From Solirubrobacter deserti (GTDB lineage: Bacteria > Actinomycetota > Thermoleophilia > Solirubrobacterales > Solirubrobacteraceae): a DNA stretch of 64,000 nt. The notes under the pieces were generated by a model. It worked only from the letters and a program-made list of their open reading frames with translations. It did no database searches and was not told where the DNA came from. Numbering within the stretch: the first letter of the stretch is position 1; the number at the start of each line of letters is the position of its first letter. This document shows positions 41,570 to 50,735 of this stretch, one piece after another. The stretch covers positions 496,001-560,000 of the forward strand of contig NZ_QPKJ02000003.1 of the NCBI RefSeq assembly GCF_003344625.1, read 5' to 3'. Both the position numbers and the translations under genes were made by a program.

Positions 41570-42466
41570 TTAACCGCTGCGGCTCCGTCCGTTCGTGAAC
41601 CGCTCGACCAGCGCGGGGTCGCCGAACACCGTGATGCCGGCGATCGCGTCCCGGCGCACGTCGAGCACCGCGAGGCCGAAGGGCTGCCCGTGCAGGGACG
41701 CGGCGACCGCCGGCTGACCGTTCGCCACAGTGCGGTCCATACGCCAGTCGCCGGGGTCGCCGACCGCGTCGGCGAGGACGCGACCGCAGGCGACCTTGCC
41801 GGCGAACCAGGATCGAGTCGGCACCAGCTCGAGGGTCGCGTCGGCGCGCAGCACGGCCGTCAGCGCATGGACGTCGGCGGTCTCGAAGGCCCGGATATAG
41901 GTGTCGAGCAGTCGTCGCGCCTCGGGGGCGCTGGGCTCGACGATGTCGTCTGGGACGAGCGCGGCGTCGGCAAGGCTCGCCCGGGCACGTTGCAGGCGGC
42001 TTTTGACGGCCGGCACCGACGTCTCGAGCATCGCGGCGGCATCGGCGGCCGAGAATCCGAGCACGTCCCGCAACAGCAGCGCGGCGCGCTGCGGCGCCGG
42101 CAGCGTCTGCATCCCGGCGATGAGCGCGAGTCGCAGGTCGGCGCGATCGCCGGCGAACGGCTGGATCCAGTGCTCCTGCGCCAGGACGTCCGGGGGATCG
42201 CCGGGGCGATCGTCCGGGGCTCCGATCCCGGACGGCAGCGCGCGGCGGGAGCGGTCCCGCGCGGCGTTGAGGCAGACGTTGGTGGCGATCCGATAGAGCC
42301 AGGTGCGCACCGAGGCGCGCTCCTGGAAGCCGTCCCAGGCCCGGTAGCCACGCAGATAGGTCTCCTGCACGGCATCCTCGGCGTCGTCCCAGGACCCGAG
42401 CATCCGATAGCAGTGCGCGAGCAGCTCGCTGCGCAGCTCAGCGGACGCGCTCTCGAACCGCTTCAC
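41570..42466 (-). CDS. ECF sigma factor with SnoaL-like C-terminal domain (TIGR02960 type)
   Basis: A 298-aa sigma factor of the long ECF group. Region 2 reads ELLAHCYRMLGSWDDAEDAV then QETYLRGYRAW (about 13-45), region 4 reads LPAPQRAALLLRDVLGFSA then SVPAVKSRLQRAR (about 125-170). The last ~120 residues are a SnoaL/NTF2-like domain (DTYIRAFETADVHALTAVL, GDWRMDRTVANGQPAV) that replaces a separate anti-sigma factor in this group. The GTG at 42464-42466 overlaps the stop of the upstream esterase (GTGA), which is why it is chosen over longer in-frame starts. Target promoters are unknown. Confidence 0.85.
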   Translation of the reverse strand: MKRFESASAELRSELLAHCYRMLGSWDDAEDAVQETYLRGYRAWDGFQERASVRTWLYRIATNVCLNAARDRSRRALPSGIGAPDDRPGDPPDVLAQEHWIQPFAGDRADLRLALIAGMQTLPAPQRAALLLRDVLGFSAADAAAMLETSVPAVKSRLQRARASLADAALVPDDIVEPSAPEARRLLDTYIRAFETADVHALTAVLRADATLELVPTRSWFAGKVACGRVLADAVGDPGDWRMDRTVANGQPAVAASLHGQPFGLAVLDVRRDAIAGITVFGDPALVERFTNGRSRSG

Positions 42467-43305
42467 GCCATCAGCGTCGAGCGCAGCCACGACCCGCCCC
42501 TCCCGATCGCATCGTTCGCCACGTCGGTGCGGCCCGCGGCCATCTGGAAGGAATGCAGCTGGCCGGCGAACGCATCGAGGCGGACGTCGACCCCCGCGGC
42601 TCGCATCCGGCTCGCCAGTTGCCTGCTGTCATCGAGCAGCGCCTCGTCGGCACCGACCTGAAGATACGTCGCCGGCAGGCCGTGGACGTCGGCGTGGGCG
42701 GGCGCGGCGAGTGGGTCGTGCGGGTCGGCACCGGCCAGGTAGCCGGCACTCAGCGCCCGCACGACCTCGCGGGTGAAGAACGGGTCGCGGCCGCTGTCGT
42801 ATGAGCCGCCGGTCGCTTCCAGGTCGGTCCAGGCCGAGATCAACAACAGCGACGCAGGCAGCGCAACACCGGTGGCGCGGGCGCGCAGCGCGAGCGCCAG
42901 CGCCAGTCCCGCGCCACACGAGTCACCCGCGACCGCAACCCGCGACGCTCCGCGGTCGAGCAGCCACTGATAGGCGACCGTCACGCTGTCGAGCTGACTG
43001 GGGAACACGTGGTCGGGCACGAGCCCGTACTCGACCACGAAGGTCGCCGCGCCCGAGGCGCGCGCCAGGTGGCCGAACATCCGCCGGTGAGTCGCGGCCG
43101 AGCCGCTGACGAAGCCGCCGCCGTGGATGGCCAGGGTCACGACCCCGGCCGGGGCGTCAGGCGGCCGCAGCCAGAGCCCGGCCGGAGCATCGACCCACTC
43201 CTCGTCGATGCCGTCGGGCTCGGTTGCGAGCCCCGCCCAGTCGGTCGGCTCGTCGCGGGCGGTCGCTTCCCAGTGGACGCGGTTCGGATCAGTGGACGTG
43301 GTCAT
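42463..43305 (-). CDS. HSL-family alpha/beta-hydrolase esterase
   Basis: A 280-aa carboxylesterase of the hormone-sensitive-lipase group. The oxyanion motif is LAIHGGGFVSGSAATHRR, the nucleophile elbow VAGDSCGAGLALALAL, the acid DEALLDDS and the histidine AGQLHSFQMAAG. It hydrolyses short-chain esters. The start is the ATG at 43303-43305; upstream in-frame codons are proline/glycine-rich. It is the first gene of a pair with the sigma factor, linked by a 4-bp overlap, so the sigma factor may control or sense this esterase's pathway. Confidence 0.85.
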   Translation of the reverse strand: MTTSTDPNRVHWEATARDEPTDWAGLATEPDGIDEEWVDAPAGLWLRPPDAPAGVVTLAIHGGGFVSGSAATHRRMFGHLARASGAATFVVEYGLVPDHVFPSQLDSVTVAYQWLLDRGASRVAVAGDSCGAGLALALALRARATGVALPASLLLISAWTDLEATGGSYDSGRDPFFTREVVRALSAGYLAGADPHDPLAAPAHADVHGLPATYLQVGADEALLDDSRQLASRMRAAGVDVRLDAFAGQLHSFQMAAGRTDVANDAIGRGGSWLRSTLMA

Positions 43306-43558
43306 GGGGGGTAGACCCCGCCCCGGTGGCAAAGGAATCGGTCGAGGGCGGCCGCTTCGCCGGCCTGAACGCCGGGGCGGCTTAGCGAGCGTTTAGCGGG
43401 GCGCCCCGGGCTCAGATACGGGGTGTCCCCCATACCGAACGCCAGCCGGCGGTGTGAGTATCCGTCCCGCGACATGGACGTAGGGCCCACCGGCATCGCT
43501 GGCCGTTTCACTGGCGGCGTGCCCGCGGCCAGACCCCCTCGAGCACGCTTCGGTTAGC

Positions 43559-44575
43559 GTGCCGGTGGCGCCCGACTCCGTCTCCTCGGTAGTGGTCAGA
43601 CTGAGTGCCGTGTCTTCACGGTCTCGCGGTCCGGCGCTGTTCTGGCGGGTGGCCATCGGCAACGCCGCGGTGCTGGCGGCCGCGTGCGTGATCACGGCGC
43701 TGATCTTCGCGCCCGCCACGGATGACGTCGCCGTCCGCGAGCTGGCGATCTTCGCCGGCGGGCTCGTCGTCATGCTCGCCTTCAACCTGCTGCTGCTGCG
43801 ACGCGCGCTCGGGCCGCTGCGGGAGCTGACCGCCTTCGCGCGGCGGATCGATCCGCTCGAGCCGGGCCGGCGGCTGCAGGTCGCGGGCGGGGACTCGGAG
43901 GCGACCGAGCTCGCGGACGCGTTCAACGAGATGCTCGACCGGCTCGAGGCCGAGCGCCGGGAGAGCGTCGCGCGGGCGCTCGCGGCCCAGGAGGGCGAGC
44001 GGCTCAGGGTCGCGCAGGAGCTCCACGACGGCGTCGGCCAGTCGCTCACGGGCGTGGTGCTGCAGCTCGGCCGCGTCGCGCGCGACGTCGACGACACCGC
44101 GCGTCCCGCGGTGGTCGAAGCGCAGGAGACCGCGCGCGAGAGCCTCGAAGAGGTGCGTCGGATCGCGCGGCGGCTGCGTCCGGAGGCGCTCGACGACCTC
44201 GGCCTCGCGAGCGCGCTGCTCGTGCTGGGCGAGCGCGTCGCCGAGCACAGCGAGCTGTCGGTCGACGTGCAGGTGCAGCCTGGCCTCGCCTTCAACCCGG
44301 ACGAGGAGCTCGTGCTCTACCGCGTCGCGCAGGAGGCGCTGACGAACGTCGCCCGCCACTCGGGCGCCAGGCACGCCGAGGTGAAGCTGCACCTCCAGGG
44401 TGGCCGTCCGCTCCTGGAGGTCGGAGACGACGGCTCCGGCCTGCCGCCGAACGCGCACGACGGCAGCGGCATCCGCGGGATGCGCGAGCGGGCGGTGCTC
44501 GTCGGCGGCGCGCTCAAGCTCTCCGCGAGCCCGCTGGGCGGAGCGCGCATCACGTTGGAGCTGCCGGAGCCATGA
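43559..44575 (+). CDS. NarL-group sensor histidine kinase
   Basis: A 338-aa membrane kinase. Two transmembrane helices (about 28-50 and 60-80) are separated by a loop of only about nine residues, so it lacks a periplasmic sensor domain and probably senses within the membrane. HAMP follows (about 82-133), then HisKA_3 with RVAQELHDGVGQSLTGV holding the phospho-accepting His, and the ATPase domain with VAQEALTNVARHSGARH, VGDDGSGLPP and GIRGMRERAVLVGG. ATGA overlap with the response regulator defines its partner. The start could be a downstream GTG; 253 bp of non-coding DNA precede it. Confidence 0.87.
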   Translation: MPVAPDSVSSVVVRLSAVSSRSRGPALFWRVAIGNAAVLAAACVITALIFAPATDDVAVRELAIFAGGLVVMLAFNLLLLRRALGPLRELTAFARRIDPLEPGRRLQVAGGDSEATELADAFNEMLDRLEAERRESVARALAAQEGERLRVAQELHDGVGQSLTGVVLQLGRVARDVDDTARPAVVEAQETARESLEEVRRIARRLRPEALDDLGLASALLVLGERVAEHSELSVDVQVQPGLAFNPDEELVLYRVAQEALTNVARHSGARHAEVKLHLQGGRPLLEVGDDGSGLPPNAHDGSGIRGMRERAVLVGGALKLSASPLGGARITLELPEP

Positions 44576-45222
44576 CCCAGACCCGCATCATGCTCGCCGA
44601 CGACCACGCGGTCGTCCGCCGCGGCCTGCGCCTCGTGCTCGAGGGCGAGCCGGACCTGCGGGTCGTCGCCGAGGTCGGGGACGGCGCCGAAGCGGTCGAG
44701 CGCGGCCTGCGCGACGACGTCGACCTCGCCGTGCTGGACATCTCGATGCCGCGCATGACGGGTCTGCAGGCGGCCAGGGAGCTCACATCCCGCCGCGAGG
44801 GCCTCCGGGTCCTGATCCTCTCGATGCACGACAACGAGCAGTACCTGTTCGAGGCGCTGCGGTCGGGCGCGTCCGGCTACGTGCTCAAGTCCGTCGCCGA
44901 CCGCGACCTGGTCGAGGCCTGCCGCGCCACGATGCGCGGCGAGCCGTTCCTGTACCCCGGCGCCGTCCGCGCGCTCATGCGGGACTTCGTCGAGCGCGCC
45001 CGCCGCGGTGACACGCCGCCCGACGACCCGCTCACCCCGCGCGAGGTCGAGATCGTCAAGCTGATCGCCGAGGCGCGCACCACGCGTGAGATCGCCGGCG
45101 AGCTGGTCCTGAGCGAGAAGACGGTGGAGCGCCACCGCACGAACATCCTCGCCAAGCTCGGCATGCGCGACCGTGTGGAGCTCGTCCGCTACGCCATCCG
45201 GCGCGGGCTGGTGGAGCCATAG
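44572..45222 (+). CDS. NarL/FixJ-family response regulator
   Basis: A 216-aa response regulator: receiver domain with acidic pocket ADDH (D10, D11), phospho-acceptor D56 in LAVLDISMP and lysine in YVLKSV. The LuxR-type helix-turn-helix at the C-terminus reads LTPREVEIVKLIAEARTTRE, then LSEKTVERHRTNILAKLGM. It should be phosphorylated by the overlapping kinase gene and activate or repress transcription. The signal is unknown. Confidence 0.9.
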   Translation: MTQTRIMLADDHAVVRRGLRLVLEGEPDLRVVAEVGDGAEAVERGLRDDVDLAVLDISMPRMTGLQAARELTSRREGLRVLILSMHDNEQYLFEALRSGASGYVLKSVADRDLVEACRATMRGEPFLYPGAVRALMRDFVERARRGDTPPDDPLTPREVEIVKLIAEARTTREIAGELVLSEKTVERHRTNILAKLGMRDRVELVRYAIRRGLVEP

Positions 45223-45282
45223 GGCGCAAATGGGGGGCGTCCCGGATGGCGCTCCGGCCCGGCCTCCAGCACCATCGGAACC

Positions 45283-45843
45283 ATGCTGGAGCTCGTGATC
45301 GTCGACGACCACCCGGCGGTCCGCTCCGGTCTGATCGGCTTGCTCGAGGAGGGTGAGGGCCTGCGCGTCGTCGCGTCCGCCGCGACGGCGCGCGAAGGCT
45401 TCGAGGCGATCGCCGACCTGCGCCCGGACATCGCGCTCCTGGACCTGCACCTGCCGGACGACGACGGCCTGAGCCTGTGCCTGCGCACGCGCGCGCTGCC
45501 CATGCCGCCGCGGGTCGTGATCTATAGCGCGTTCGCCAACGACGGCCTCGCCGTCCGGGCAGCGATCGCCGGCGCCTCGGCCGTGCTCGCCAAGTCCGCG
45601 CCACCCCACGTCCTGACCGCCGTCCTGCGCGGCGAGGTCCGCCCCACGGTGGACCCGCGAGCGCTGCGGGCGCTCGGCGCGCGGCTCGAAGCGCCGGAGC
45701 TCGCGGTGCTCGGCATGCTCGTGCACGGGGTGGCCGAGGAAGAGGTGGCGACGACGCTCGGGCTCACGCGCGAGCAGGCGCTCGCCCGCCGCGCGCAGAT
45801 CCTCGCGCGCCTTGATGGCCGACGGCCGCTCGCCGCCGCATAA
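45283..45843 (+). CDS. Orphan response regulator with degenerate output domain
   Basis: A 186-aa protein with a complete receiver: VDDH (D8, D9), phospho-acceptor D54 in ALLDLHLPDDDG and lysine in VLAKSAPP. The short C-terminal half (about 140-180) keeps a LuxR-like outline, PELAVLGMLVHGVAEEEVAT then LTREQALARRAQILARL, but the recognition helix SEKTV.RH is not conserved. It may bind DNA weakly or act as a partner of the neighbouring two-component pair 60 bp upstream. Start ATG 45283. Confidence 0.78.
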   Translation: MLELVIVDDHPAVRSGLIGLLEEGEGLRVVASAATAREGFEAIADLRPDIALLDLHLPDDDGLSLCLRTRALPMPPRVVIYSAFANDGLAVRAAIAGASAVLAKSAPPHVLTAVLRGEVRPTVDPRALRALGARLEAPELAVLGMLVHGVAEEEVATTLGLTREQALARRAQILARLDGRRPLAAA

Positions 45844-45864
45844 GGCGCCTGCGACAATAGGGGT

Positions 45865-47013
45865 ATGCCCACGAGAGACCAGATCCTCGAGGCGCTCAAG
45901 GTCGTCATCGACCCCGAGCTGCACAAAGACATCGTCACGCTCGGGATGGTCCGCTCGATCGACATCGCCGAGACCGGTGCCGTGAACGTCACGGTCTCGT
46001 TGACGACCCCCGGCTGCCCGATCAAAGGCCATTTCCAGTCCGGCGTGACCAACGCCGTCAACGCGCTCGAAGGCGTCACGGCGGTCAACGTCGGGTTCGA
46101 CGTGCTCACTGACGCCGAGAAGCAGGGCCTCCAGCGCACGCTGGGCCGCAACTCCGGCCTGCCCGCGGGCGCGCTCGCGCAGGTCGCGAACGTGGTGTGC
46201 GTCGGCTCCGGCAAGGGCGGCGTGGGCAAGTCCACGCTGACCGTCAACCTCGCCGCGGCGCTGCACGCCGAGGGCAAGAAGGTCGGCGTCCTGGACGCGG
46301 ACGTGTGGGGCTACAGCATCCCGCGCATGCTCGGCCTCGGCGGCCAGCGCCCGTCCGTGAACGCCGAGCGCAAGATCCTCCCGCTCGAGTCGCACGGCAT
46401 CAAGGTCATCTCGATCGGCTTCTTCCTCAAGGAGGACGAGGCGGTCGTGTGGCGCGGCCCGATGCTCCACAAGGCGCTCACGCAGTTCCTCGACGACGTC
46501 GCCTGGGGCGAGCTCGACTACCTGCTGATCGACCTGCCGCCGGGCACCGGCGACGTGTCGATGACGCTCAGCCAGCTGCTCCCGCAGGCCACGTTCATGA
46601 TCGTCACGACGCCGCAGGACGTCGCGCAGAAGGTCGCGCGCCGCTCCGCCCAGATGGCCGACAAGGTCAACCTGGAGATCTCGGCCGTCGTCGAGAACAT
46701 GTCCGGCTTCACCGCGCCGGGCGGTGACCACTACCCGATCTTCGGCGAGGGCGGCGGCCAGACCCTGGCCGACGAGCTCGACGTGCCGCTGCTCGGCCAG
46801 GTCCCGCTGACGATGCCGCTGCGCGCCCACGCGGACGCCGGCATCCCGCTCGTCGCCGTCGATCCCGACGACGCGGCCGCGCAGGCGATCCGCCACACGG
46901 CCCGCGGGCTCATCGCGATGGCGCCCGCCAAGCCCGTTTCCCTCCCGGTGCTGGAAGTCGTCCAGACCGGGCCGCCCCAGCCGGTCGGGATGTCACTCCC
47001 CATGGCCGGATAA
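45865..47013 (+). CDS. mrp: Mrp/ApbC-type iron-sulfur carrier ATPase
   Basis: A 382-aa protein with an N-terminal MIP18/DUF59 domain (about 1-90; VIDPELHKDIVTLGMV, TTPGCPIKG) and a C-terminal ParA/NBP35 P-loop ATPase (about 105-360). Walker A is VGSGKGGVGKSTLTVN, switch regions DADVWGYSIPRMLG and LLIDLPPGTGDVS. In enterobacteria this protein carries Fe-S clusters using a CxxC pair; here the equivalent stretch reads VENMSGFTAPGGDHYPIFGE without cysteines. It probably assists Fe-S assembly by another chemistry. A -10-like CAATAG lies close to the ATG. Confidence 0.88.
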   Translation: MPTRDQILEALKVVIDPELHKDIVTLGMVRSIDIAETGAVNVTVSLTTPGCPIKGHFQSGVTNAVNALEGVTAVNVGFDVLTDAEKQGLQRTLGRNSGLPAGALAQVANVVCVGSGKGGVGKSTLTVNLAAALHAEGKKVGVLDADVWGYSIPRMLGLGGQRPSVNAERKILPLESHGIKVISIGFFLKEDEAVVWRGPMLHKALTQFLDDVAWGELDYLLIDLPPGTGDVSMTLSQLLPQATFMIVTTPQDVAQKVARRSAQMADKVNLEISAVVENMSGFTAPGGDHYPIFGEGGGQTLADELDVPLLGQVPLTMPLRAHADAGIPLVAVDPDDAAAQAIRHTARGLIAMAPAKPVSLPVLEVVQTGPPQPVGMSLPMAG

Positions 47014-47034
47014 CGGACCTAGCGAGGTCGCGGC

Positions 47035-47298
47035 CTACTTTCCTGCGAAGTAGGCCGCGTTGCGCTCCGCGAACTGCGCCCACTCGTCGGGCAGCTGGTC
47101 TTCAGCGAAGCACGCGTCGACCGGGCACGCTTCGACGCAGGCGTCGCAGTCGATGCACTCGTCCGGGTCGATGTAGAGCTGTTCGACCTTGTCGTAGTCC
47201 GGCTCGTCGGGCGTCGGGTGGATGCAGTCGACGGGGCAGACCTCGACGCAGGAGTTGTCCTTGGTTCCCACACAGGGCTCGGCGATCACGTAGGCCAT
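47035..47298 (-). CDS. fdxA: 7Fe/8Fe bacterial-type ferredoxin
   Basis: An 87-aa ferredoxin with two cluster-binding segments: EPCVGTKDNSCVEVCPVDCI at the N-terminus (FdxA-type, probably a 3Fe-4S cluster plus one ligand of the other) and CIDCDACVEACPVDACF in the middle (4Fe-4S). The acidic C-terminal tail QLPDEWAQFAERNAAYF is typical of actinobacterial FdxA. It carries low-potential electrons to P450s or reductases. It is divergent from the NAD(P)-binding gene by 32 bp and convergent with mrp. Confidence 0.9.
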   Translation of the reverse strand: MAYVIAEPCVGTKDNSCVEVCPVDCIHPTPDEPDYDKVEQLYIDPDECIDCDACVEACPVDACFAEDQLPDEWAQFAERNAAYFAGK

Positions 47299-47330
47299 GG
47301 CCCCATGGTCGCATAGGCTGGTGATCGACT

Positions 47331-48245
47331 GTGCTTCTCCTGACGGGAGCTACCGGACTTCTGGGCCACGCCGTCCTGCGCCGACTGGTCGCAAACCGCG
47401 TGCCAGTGCGGTGTCTGGTGCGCGATCCGCGCCGCCTGGGCCCCGAGCGGGTAAGGGTGCAATTGTCGATCGGAGATCTGGCCGATCCGGCTTCGTGGCG
47501 CCATGCGCTGCGCGGCGTGGACACCGTCGTGCACCTGGCGGGCGGCGCGCGCGACCAGGCCCGCGCGACGGTCGAGGAGCTCAACGGCCTCGCCTCGTTC
47601 CGCCTGCTGCGTGCGGCTGAGCGAGCGGGGGCGCGCCACTTCGTGTGGATCACGCCGCTTGGCGCGACGCCGCACCACCCGATGCGGATGCACCGCGCGA
47701 AGGCGCTCGCCGCGGCCGCCATCGAAGCCGCCGACATCCCGACGACGACGCTCGCCCACTCGCTCATCTACACGCCCGGCGACCCGCACCTGCTGTGGAT
47801 CGAGCGGCTCGGCTACCTGCCCGCGGTCCCGCTCGTCGGCCGTGGCATCGCGCGCACCCAGCCGATCTGGGCCGAGGACATGGCGGACGCGGTGCTCGCC
47901 GCCCTGCAGTCACCCGAGGGACAGCGGCGCTTCGAGCTCGCCGGTCCGGAGACGCTCACGCAGCGCGAGATCGTCCGGCTCGTGCTCGCGGCCGCCGGCC
48001 GGCGCCGCCGCGCGCTGCCGCTCCCGCTGGTCGGCCTGCGGGCCGCGCTGCGCGCCGAGGAGACGCTCGCCGGCCCGACGTCCCTGATCACCTGGGACGA
48101 GGCGCAGCTGCTCGCCGTCGAGATGCTCAGCGCCCGCGGCACCGCCGACGCCGAGGCCCTCGGCGTCACGCCGCGGCGGATGCCGGCGGTCCTGGGCGCA
48201 AGATCGCGGCAACCGACTTCGTCGGCGCCAAGCGACAGCGCTTAG
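47331..48245 (+). CDS. NAD(P)-binding atypical SDR (NmrA/complex-I-NDUFA9-like)
   Basis: A 304-aa Rossmann protein with MLLLTGATGLLGHAVLRRLV as the dinucleotide motif and GVDTVVHLAGGARDQAR next. The usual catalytic YxxxK is replaced by a HPMRMHRAKALAAAA region, as in atypical SDRs of the NDUFA9/NmrA type, which often bind but do not turn over NAD(P). The start is GTG at 47331. The tail is arginine/serine-rich, and the stop interleaves with the convergent amidase stop. Function unknown. Confidence 0.75.
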   Translation: MLLLTGATGLLGHAVLRRLVANRVPVRCLVRDPRRLGPERVRVQLSIGDLADPASWRHALRGVDTVVHLAGGARDQARATVEELNGLASFRLLRAAERAGARHFVWITPLGATPHHPMRMHRAKALAAAAIEAADIPTTTLAHSLIYTPGDPHLLWIERLGYLPAVPLVGRGIARTQPIWAEDMADAVLAALQSPEGQRRFELAGPETLTQREIVRLVLAAAGRRRRALPLPLVGLRAALRAEETLAGPTSLITWDEAQLLAVEMLSARGTADAEALGVTPRRMPAVLGARSRQPTSSAPSDSA

Positions 48246-49669
48246 AGATCGCCTCGCGGATCTTCTGGGCGCAGGTGTGCCCAAGGGCTGGCGTATTCGA
48301 GCTGCCGAGCCAGCTGCAGCAGCCGGTCCTCGGCCAGCGGGCGCCCGACGATCTGGATGCCGACCGGCAGCCCGTCCGCGCCCAGCCCGACCGGCACGGA
48401 GATCGCGGGCTGGCCCGTCACGTTGAACAGCGACGTGTACGGCGTGAACAGCCCGGAGCGCGCCAGGTCGCCCATCGGGTCCTCACCGTAGCCGTGGCAC
48501 TCGCCGATCAACAGCGGCCGGGCGCCCAAGGCCGGCGTGACGAGCACGTCGTAGTCGGCGAAGAACCCGACGATCCGGCGGGCGAGCGCCTGGAGCTCCG
48601 CGAGCGTGCTCAGGTAGGTGACGGCCGGCGTGTTGCGCGCCCGCTCGAGCACCGCGCGTGACAGCGGCTCGATCTCGTCCGCCTCCGGCTCGCGGCCCTT
48701 CATGCGCACGAGCATCTCGATGCCGAGCGCGATCATCGGCCCAAAGACGTTGATGAACGCGTCGAGCACCTCGGCGGGCGGGAACGGCGGGGCGACCTCC
48801 TCCACCTCATGGCCGAGGCCCTGCAGGATCTCCGCGCCACGCCGGACGCCGTCCAGCGCGTCGGCCGGCGGCTCGACGCCGAGCGAGTTCGCCGCGGTGA
48901 CGGCCACGCGCAGCCGCCCGGGGTCGCGCCGCAGGGCCGTGGCGTACGGCTCGGCGGGGCGCGGCGCCCAGGTCGCGTCACCCACCTCGTAGCCGTTGAG
49001 CACGTCGAGCGCGTGCGCGGTGTCGGCGACGGTGCGCGTGAGGACGCCGTGGCAGGCGAGGAACGAGTCGCCCATCGCCGGGCCGACCGAGATGCGCCCG
49101 CGGCTCGGCTTCAGTCCCACCAGCCCGCAGCACGCCGCGGGGATGCGAAGCGAGCCGCCGCCGTCGTTGCCGTGCGCCAGCGGCACCATCCCGGCCGCGA
49201 CGGCCGCCGCCGACCCGCCGCTCGACCCGCCCGGCGTGCGGTCCAGCTCCCACGGGTTGCGCGTCGGGCCGCCGAAGCGCGGCTCGGTCGTCGGCAGGAT
49301 CGCGAACTCGGGCAGGTTCGTCGTCCCCACGATCACGAATCCGGCCTCGCGCAGGCGTGATACGAGGAACGCGTCCTGGGCGGCCCGGAGGCCCTCGACG
49401 AACCGGGACCCGAAGGTGAGCGGGAAGCCCTCGACCGAAACGTTGCCCTTGACCGCGATCGGCACGCCCGCGAACGGCTGCGCGTCGCCAGGCTGCACCT
49501 TGTCGGCGTCGGCCAGGGCGCGCTCGCCGTCGACCGCCACGAACGCGTTCAGTGCGGGGTCGAGCGCCTCGATCCGGCGCAGGGCGGCCTCGGTCACCTC
49601 CCGCGCGCTGGCCTCCCCGCTGCGCACGAGCGCAGAGATCTCCACGGCCGAAGCGAACGCGGTGTCCAC
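48242..49669 (-). CDS. Amidase-signature family hydrolase
   Basis: A 475-aa amidase of the GatA-like signature family. The catalytic triad is visible: lysine in [13 protein letters not shown], the cis-serine in [17 protein letters not shown] and the nucleophile serine in [20 protein letters not shown]. It hydrolyses an amide (for example aryl or acyl amides, or 6-aminohexanoate oligomers in relatives); it is not GatA, because gatB/gatC are absent and the C-terminus follows the amidase pattern [19 protein letters not shown]. Start GTG 49667-49669, 37 bp from the divergent tdh. Confidence 0.87.
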   Translation of the reverse strand: MDTAFASAVEISALVRSGEASAREVTEAALRRIEALDPALNAFVAVDGERALADADKVQPGDAQPFAGVPIAVKGNVSVEGFPLTFGSRFVEGLRAAQDAFLVSRLREAGFVIVGTTNLPEFAILPTTEPRFGGPTRNPWELDRTPGGSSGGSAAAVAAGMVPLAHGNDGGGSLRIPAACCGLVGLKPSRGRISVGPAMGDSFLACHGVLTRTVADTAHALDVLNGYEVGDATWAPRPAEPYATALRRDPGRLRVAVTAANSLGVEPPADALDGVRRGAEILQGLGHEVEEVAPPFPPAEVLDAFINVFGPMIALGIEMLVRMKGREPEADEIEPLSRAVLERARNTPAVTYLSTLAELQALARRIVGFFADYDVLVTPALGARPLLIGECHGYGEDPMGDLARSGLFTPYTSLFNVTGQPAISVPVGLGADGLPVGIQIVGRPLAEDRLLQLARQLEYASPWAHLRPEDPRGDL

Positions 49670-49706
49670 CCCTCGGCACCCTACCTACTAGCCTGCGGCG
49701 GGCTCT

Positions 49707-50735
49707 ATGCGCGCACTCGTGAAAGCCCACGCCGAGCCCGGTCTGTGGCTCCAGGACGTCCCCGAGCCCGAGATCGGCATCAACGACGTGCTGATCCGCG
49801 TCGACCGCACCGGCATCTGCGGCACCGACCTGCACATCTCCAACTGGGACGCCTGGGCCCAGAGAACGATCCCGGTCGGGCTCGTGATCGGCCACGAGTT
49901 CGTGGGCGACGTGGTCGCGGTCGGCGACAACGTCACGGGCTTCGCGCCCGGCGACCTCGTCAGCGGTGAGGGCCACCTGGTCTGCGGGCGCTGTCGCAAC
50001 TGCATGGCGGGCCGGCGGCACCTGTGCGCGCACACCGAGGGAATCGGCGTGTCGCGGACCGGCGCGTTCGCGGAGTACATCGCGCTGCCGATGACCAACG
50101 TCTGGCATCACGGCAAGAACATCAGCCGTGACGTCGCGTCGATCTTCGACCCCTTCGGCAACGCCGTCCACACCGCGCTCGCGTTCCCGGTCCTGGGCGA
50201 GGACGTGCTGATCACGGGCGCCGGCCCGATCGGGCAGATGGCCGCGGCCGTCGTCCGGCACGCGGGCGCGCGCCACGTCGTCATCACCGACGTCAACCCG
50301 CACCGACTCGAGCTGGCGCGCCGGATGGGCGTCACGCGCGCCGTCGACGTGCGCTCGGAGAAGCTCGCCGACGTGCAGGCCGAGCTGCACATGGAGGAGG
50401 GCTTCGACGTCGGCCTGGAGATGTCGGGCAACGCCAGCGCGCTGCGCGACATGATCGCCAACATGGCGCACGGCGGCCGGATCGCGCTGCTCGGCATCCC
50501 GCCCGAGGAATTCGCGATCGACTGGAACCAGGTCGTGTTCAACATGCTCACGATCAAGGGCATCTACGGCCGCGAGATGTACGAGACGTGGTACGCGATG
50601 ACGGTGATGGTCCAGAGTGGGCTCGACATCTCGCCCGTGATCACGCACCACTTCGCGGCCGAGGACCACGAGGAGGCGTTCGCCACGGCGGCGGGCGGCG
50701 AGGCGGGCAAGGTCATCCTGCACTGGAGGGACTGA
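49707..50735 (+). CDS. tdh: L-threonine 3-dehydrogenase
   Basis: A 342-aa zinc alcohol-dehydrogenase-family enzyme that oxidises L-threonine to 2-amino-3-ketobutyrate with NAD. Catalytic zinc ligands lie in [10 protein letters not shown] and [12 protein letters not shown]; structural zinc cysteines in [15 protein letters not shown]; the NAD motif is [30 protein letters not shown] sequence near the end is characteristic of Tdh. It is followed by kbl with a TGATG overlap, forming the classic two-step threonine-to-glycine pathway. Confidence 0.93.
   Translation: MRALVKAHAEPGLWLQDVPEPEIGINDVLIRVDRTGICGTDLHISNWDAWAQRTIPVGLVIGHEFVGDVVAVGDNVTGFAPGDLVSGEGHLVCGRCRNCMAGRRHLCAHTEGIGVSRTGAFAEYIALPMTNVWHHGKNISRDVASIFDPFGNAVHTALAFPVLGEDVLITGAGPIGQMAAAVVRHAGARHVVITDVNPHRLELARRMGVTRAVDVRSEKLADVQAELHMEEGFDVGLEMSGNASALRDMIANMAHGGRIALLGIPPEEFAIDWNQVVFNMLTIKGIYGREMYETWYAMTVMVQSGLDISPVITHHFAAEDHEEAFATAAGGEAGKVILHWRD

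Noticed and set aside
43306..43558. Small gene in the 253-bp gap before the histidine kinase
   Set aside because: Short open frames exist on both strands but have no ribosome site or recognisable protein pattern; the gap holds GC-rich palindromes (GGGGCGCCCC and GGGG/CCCC) and is probably promoter DNA.
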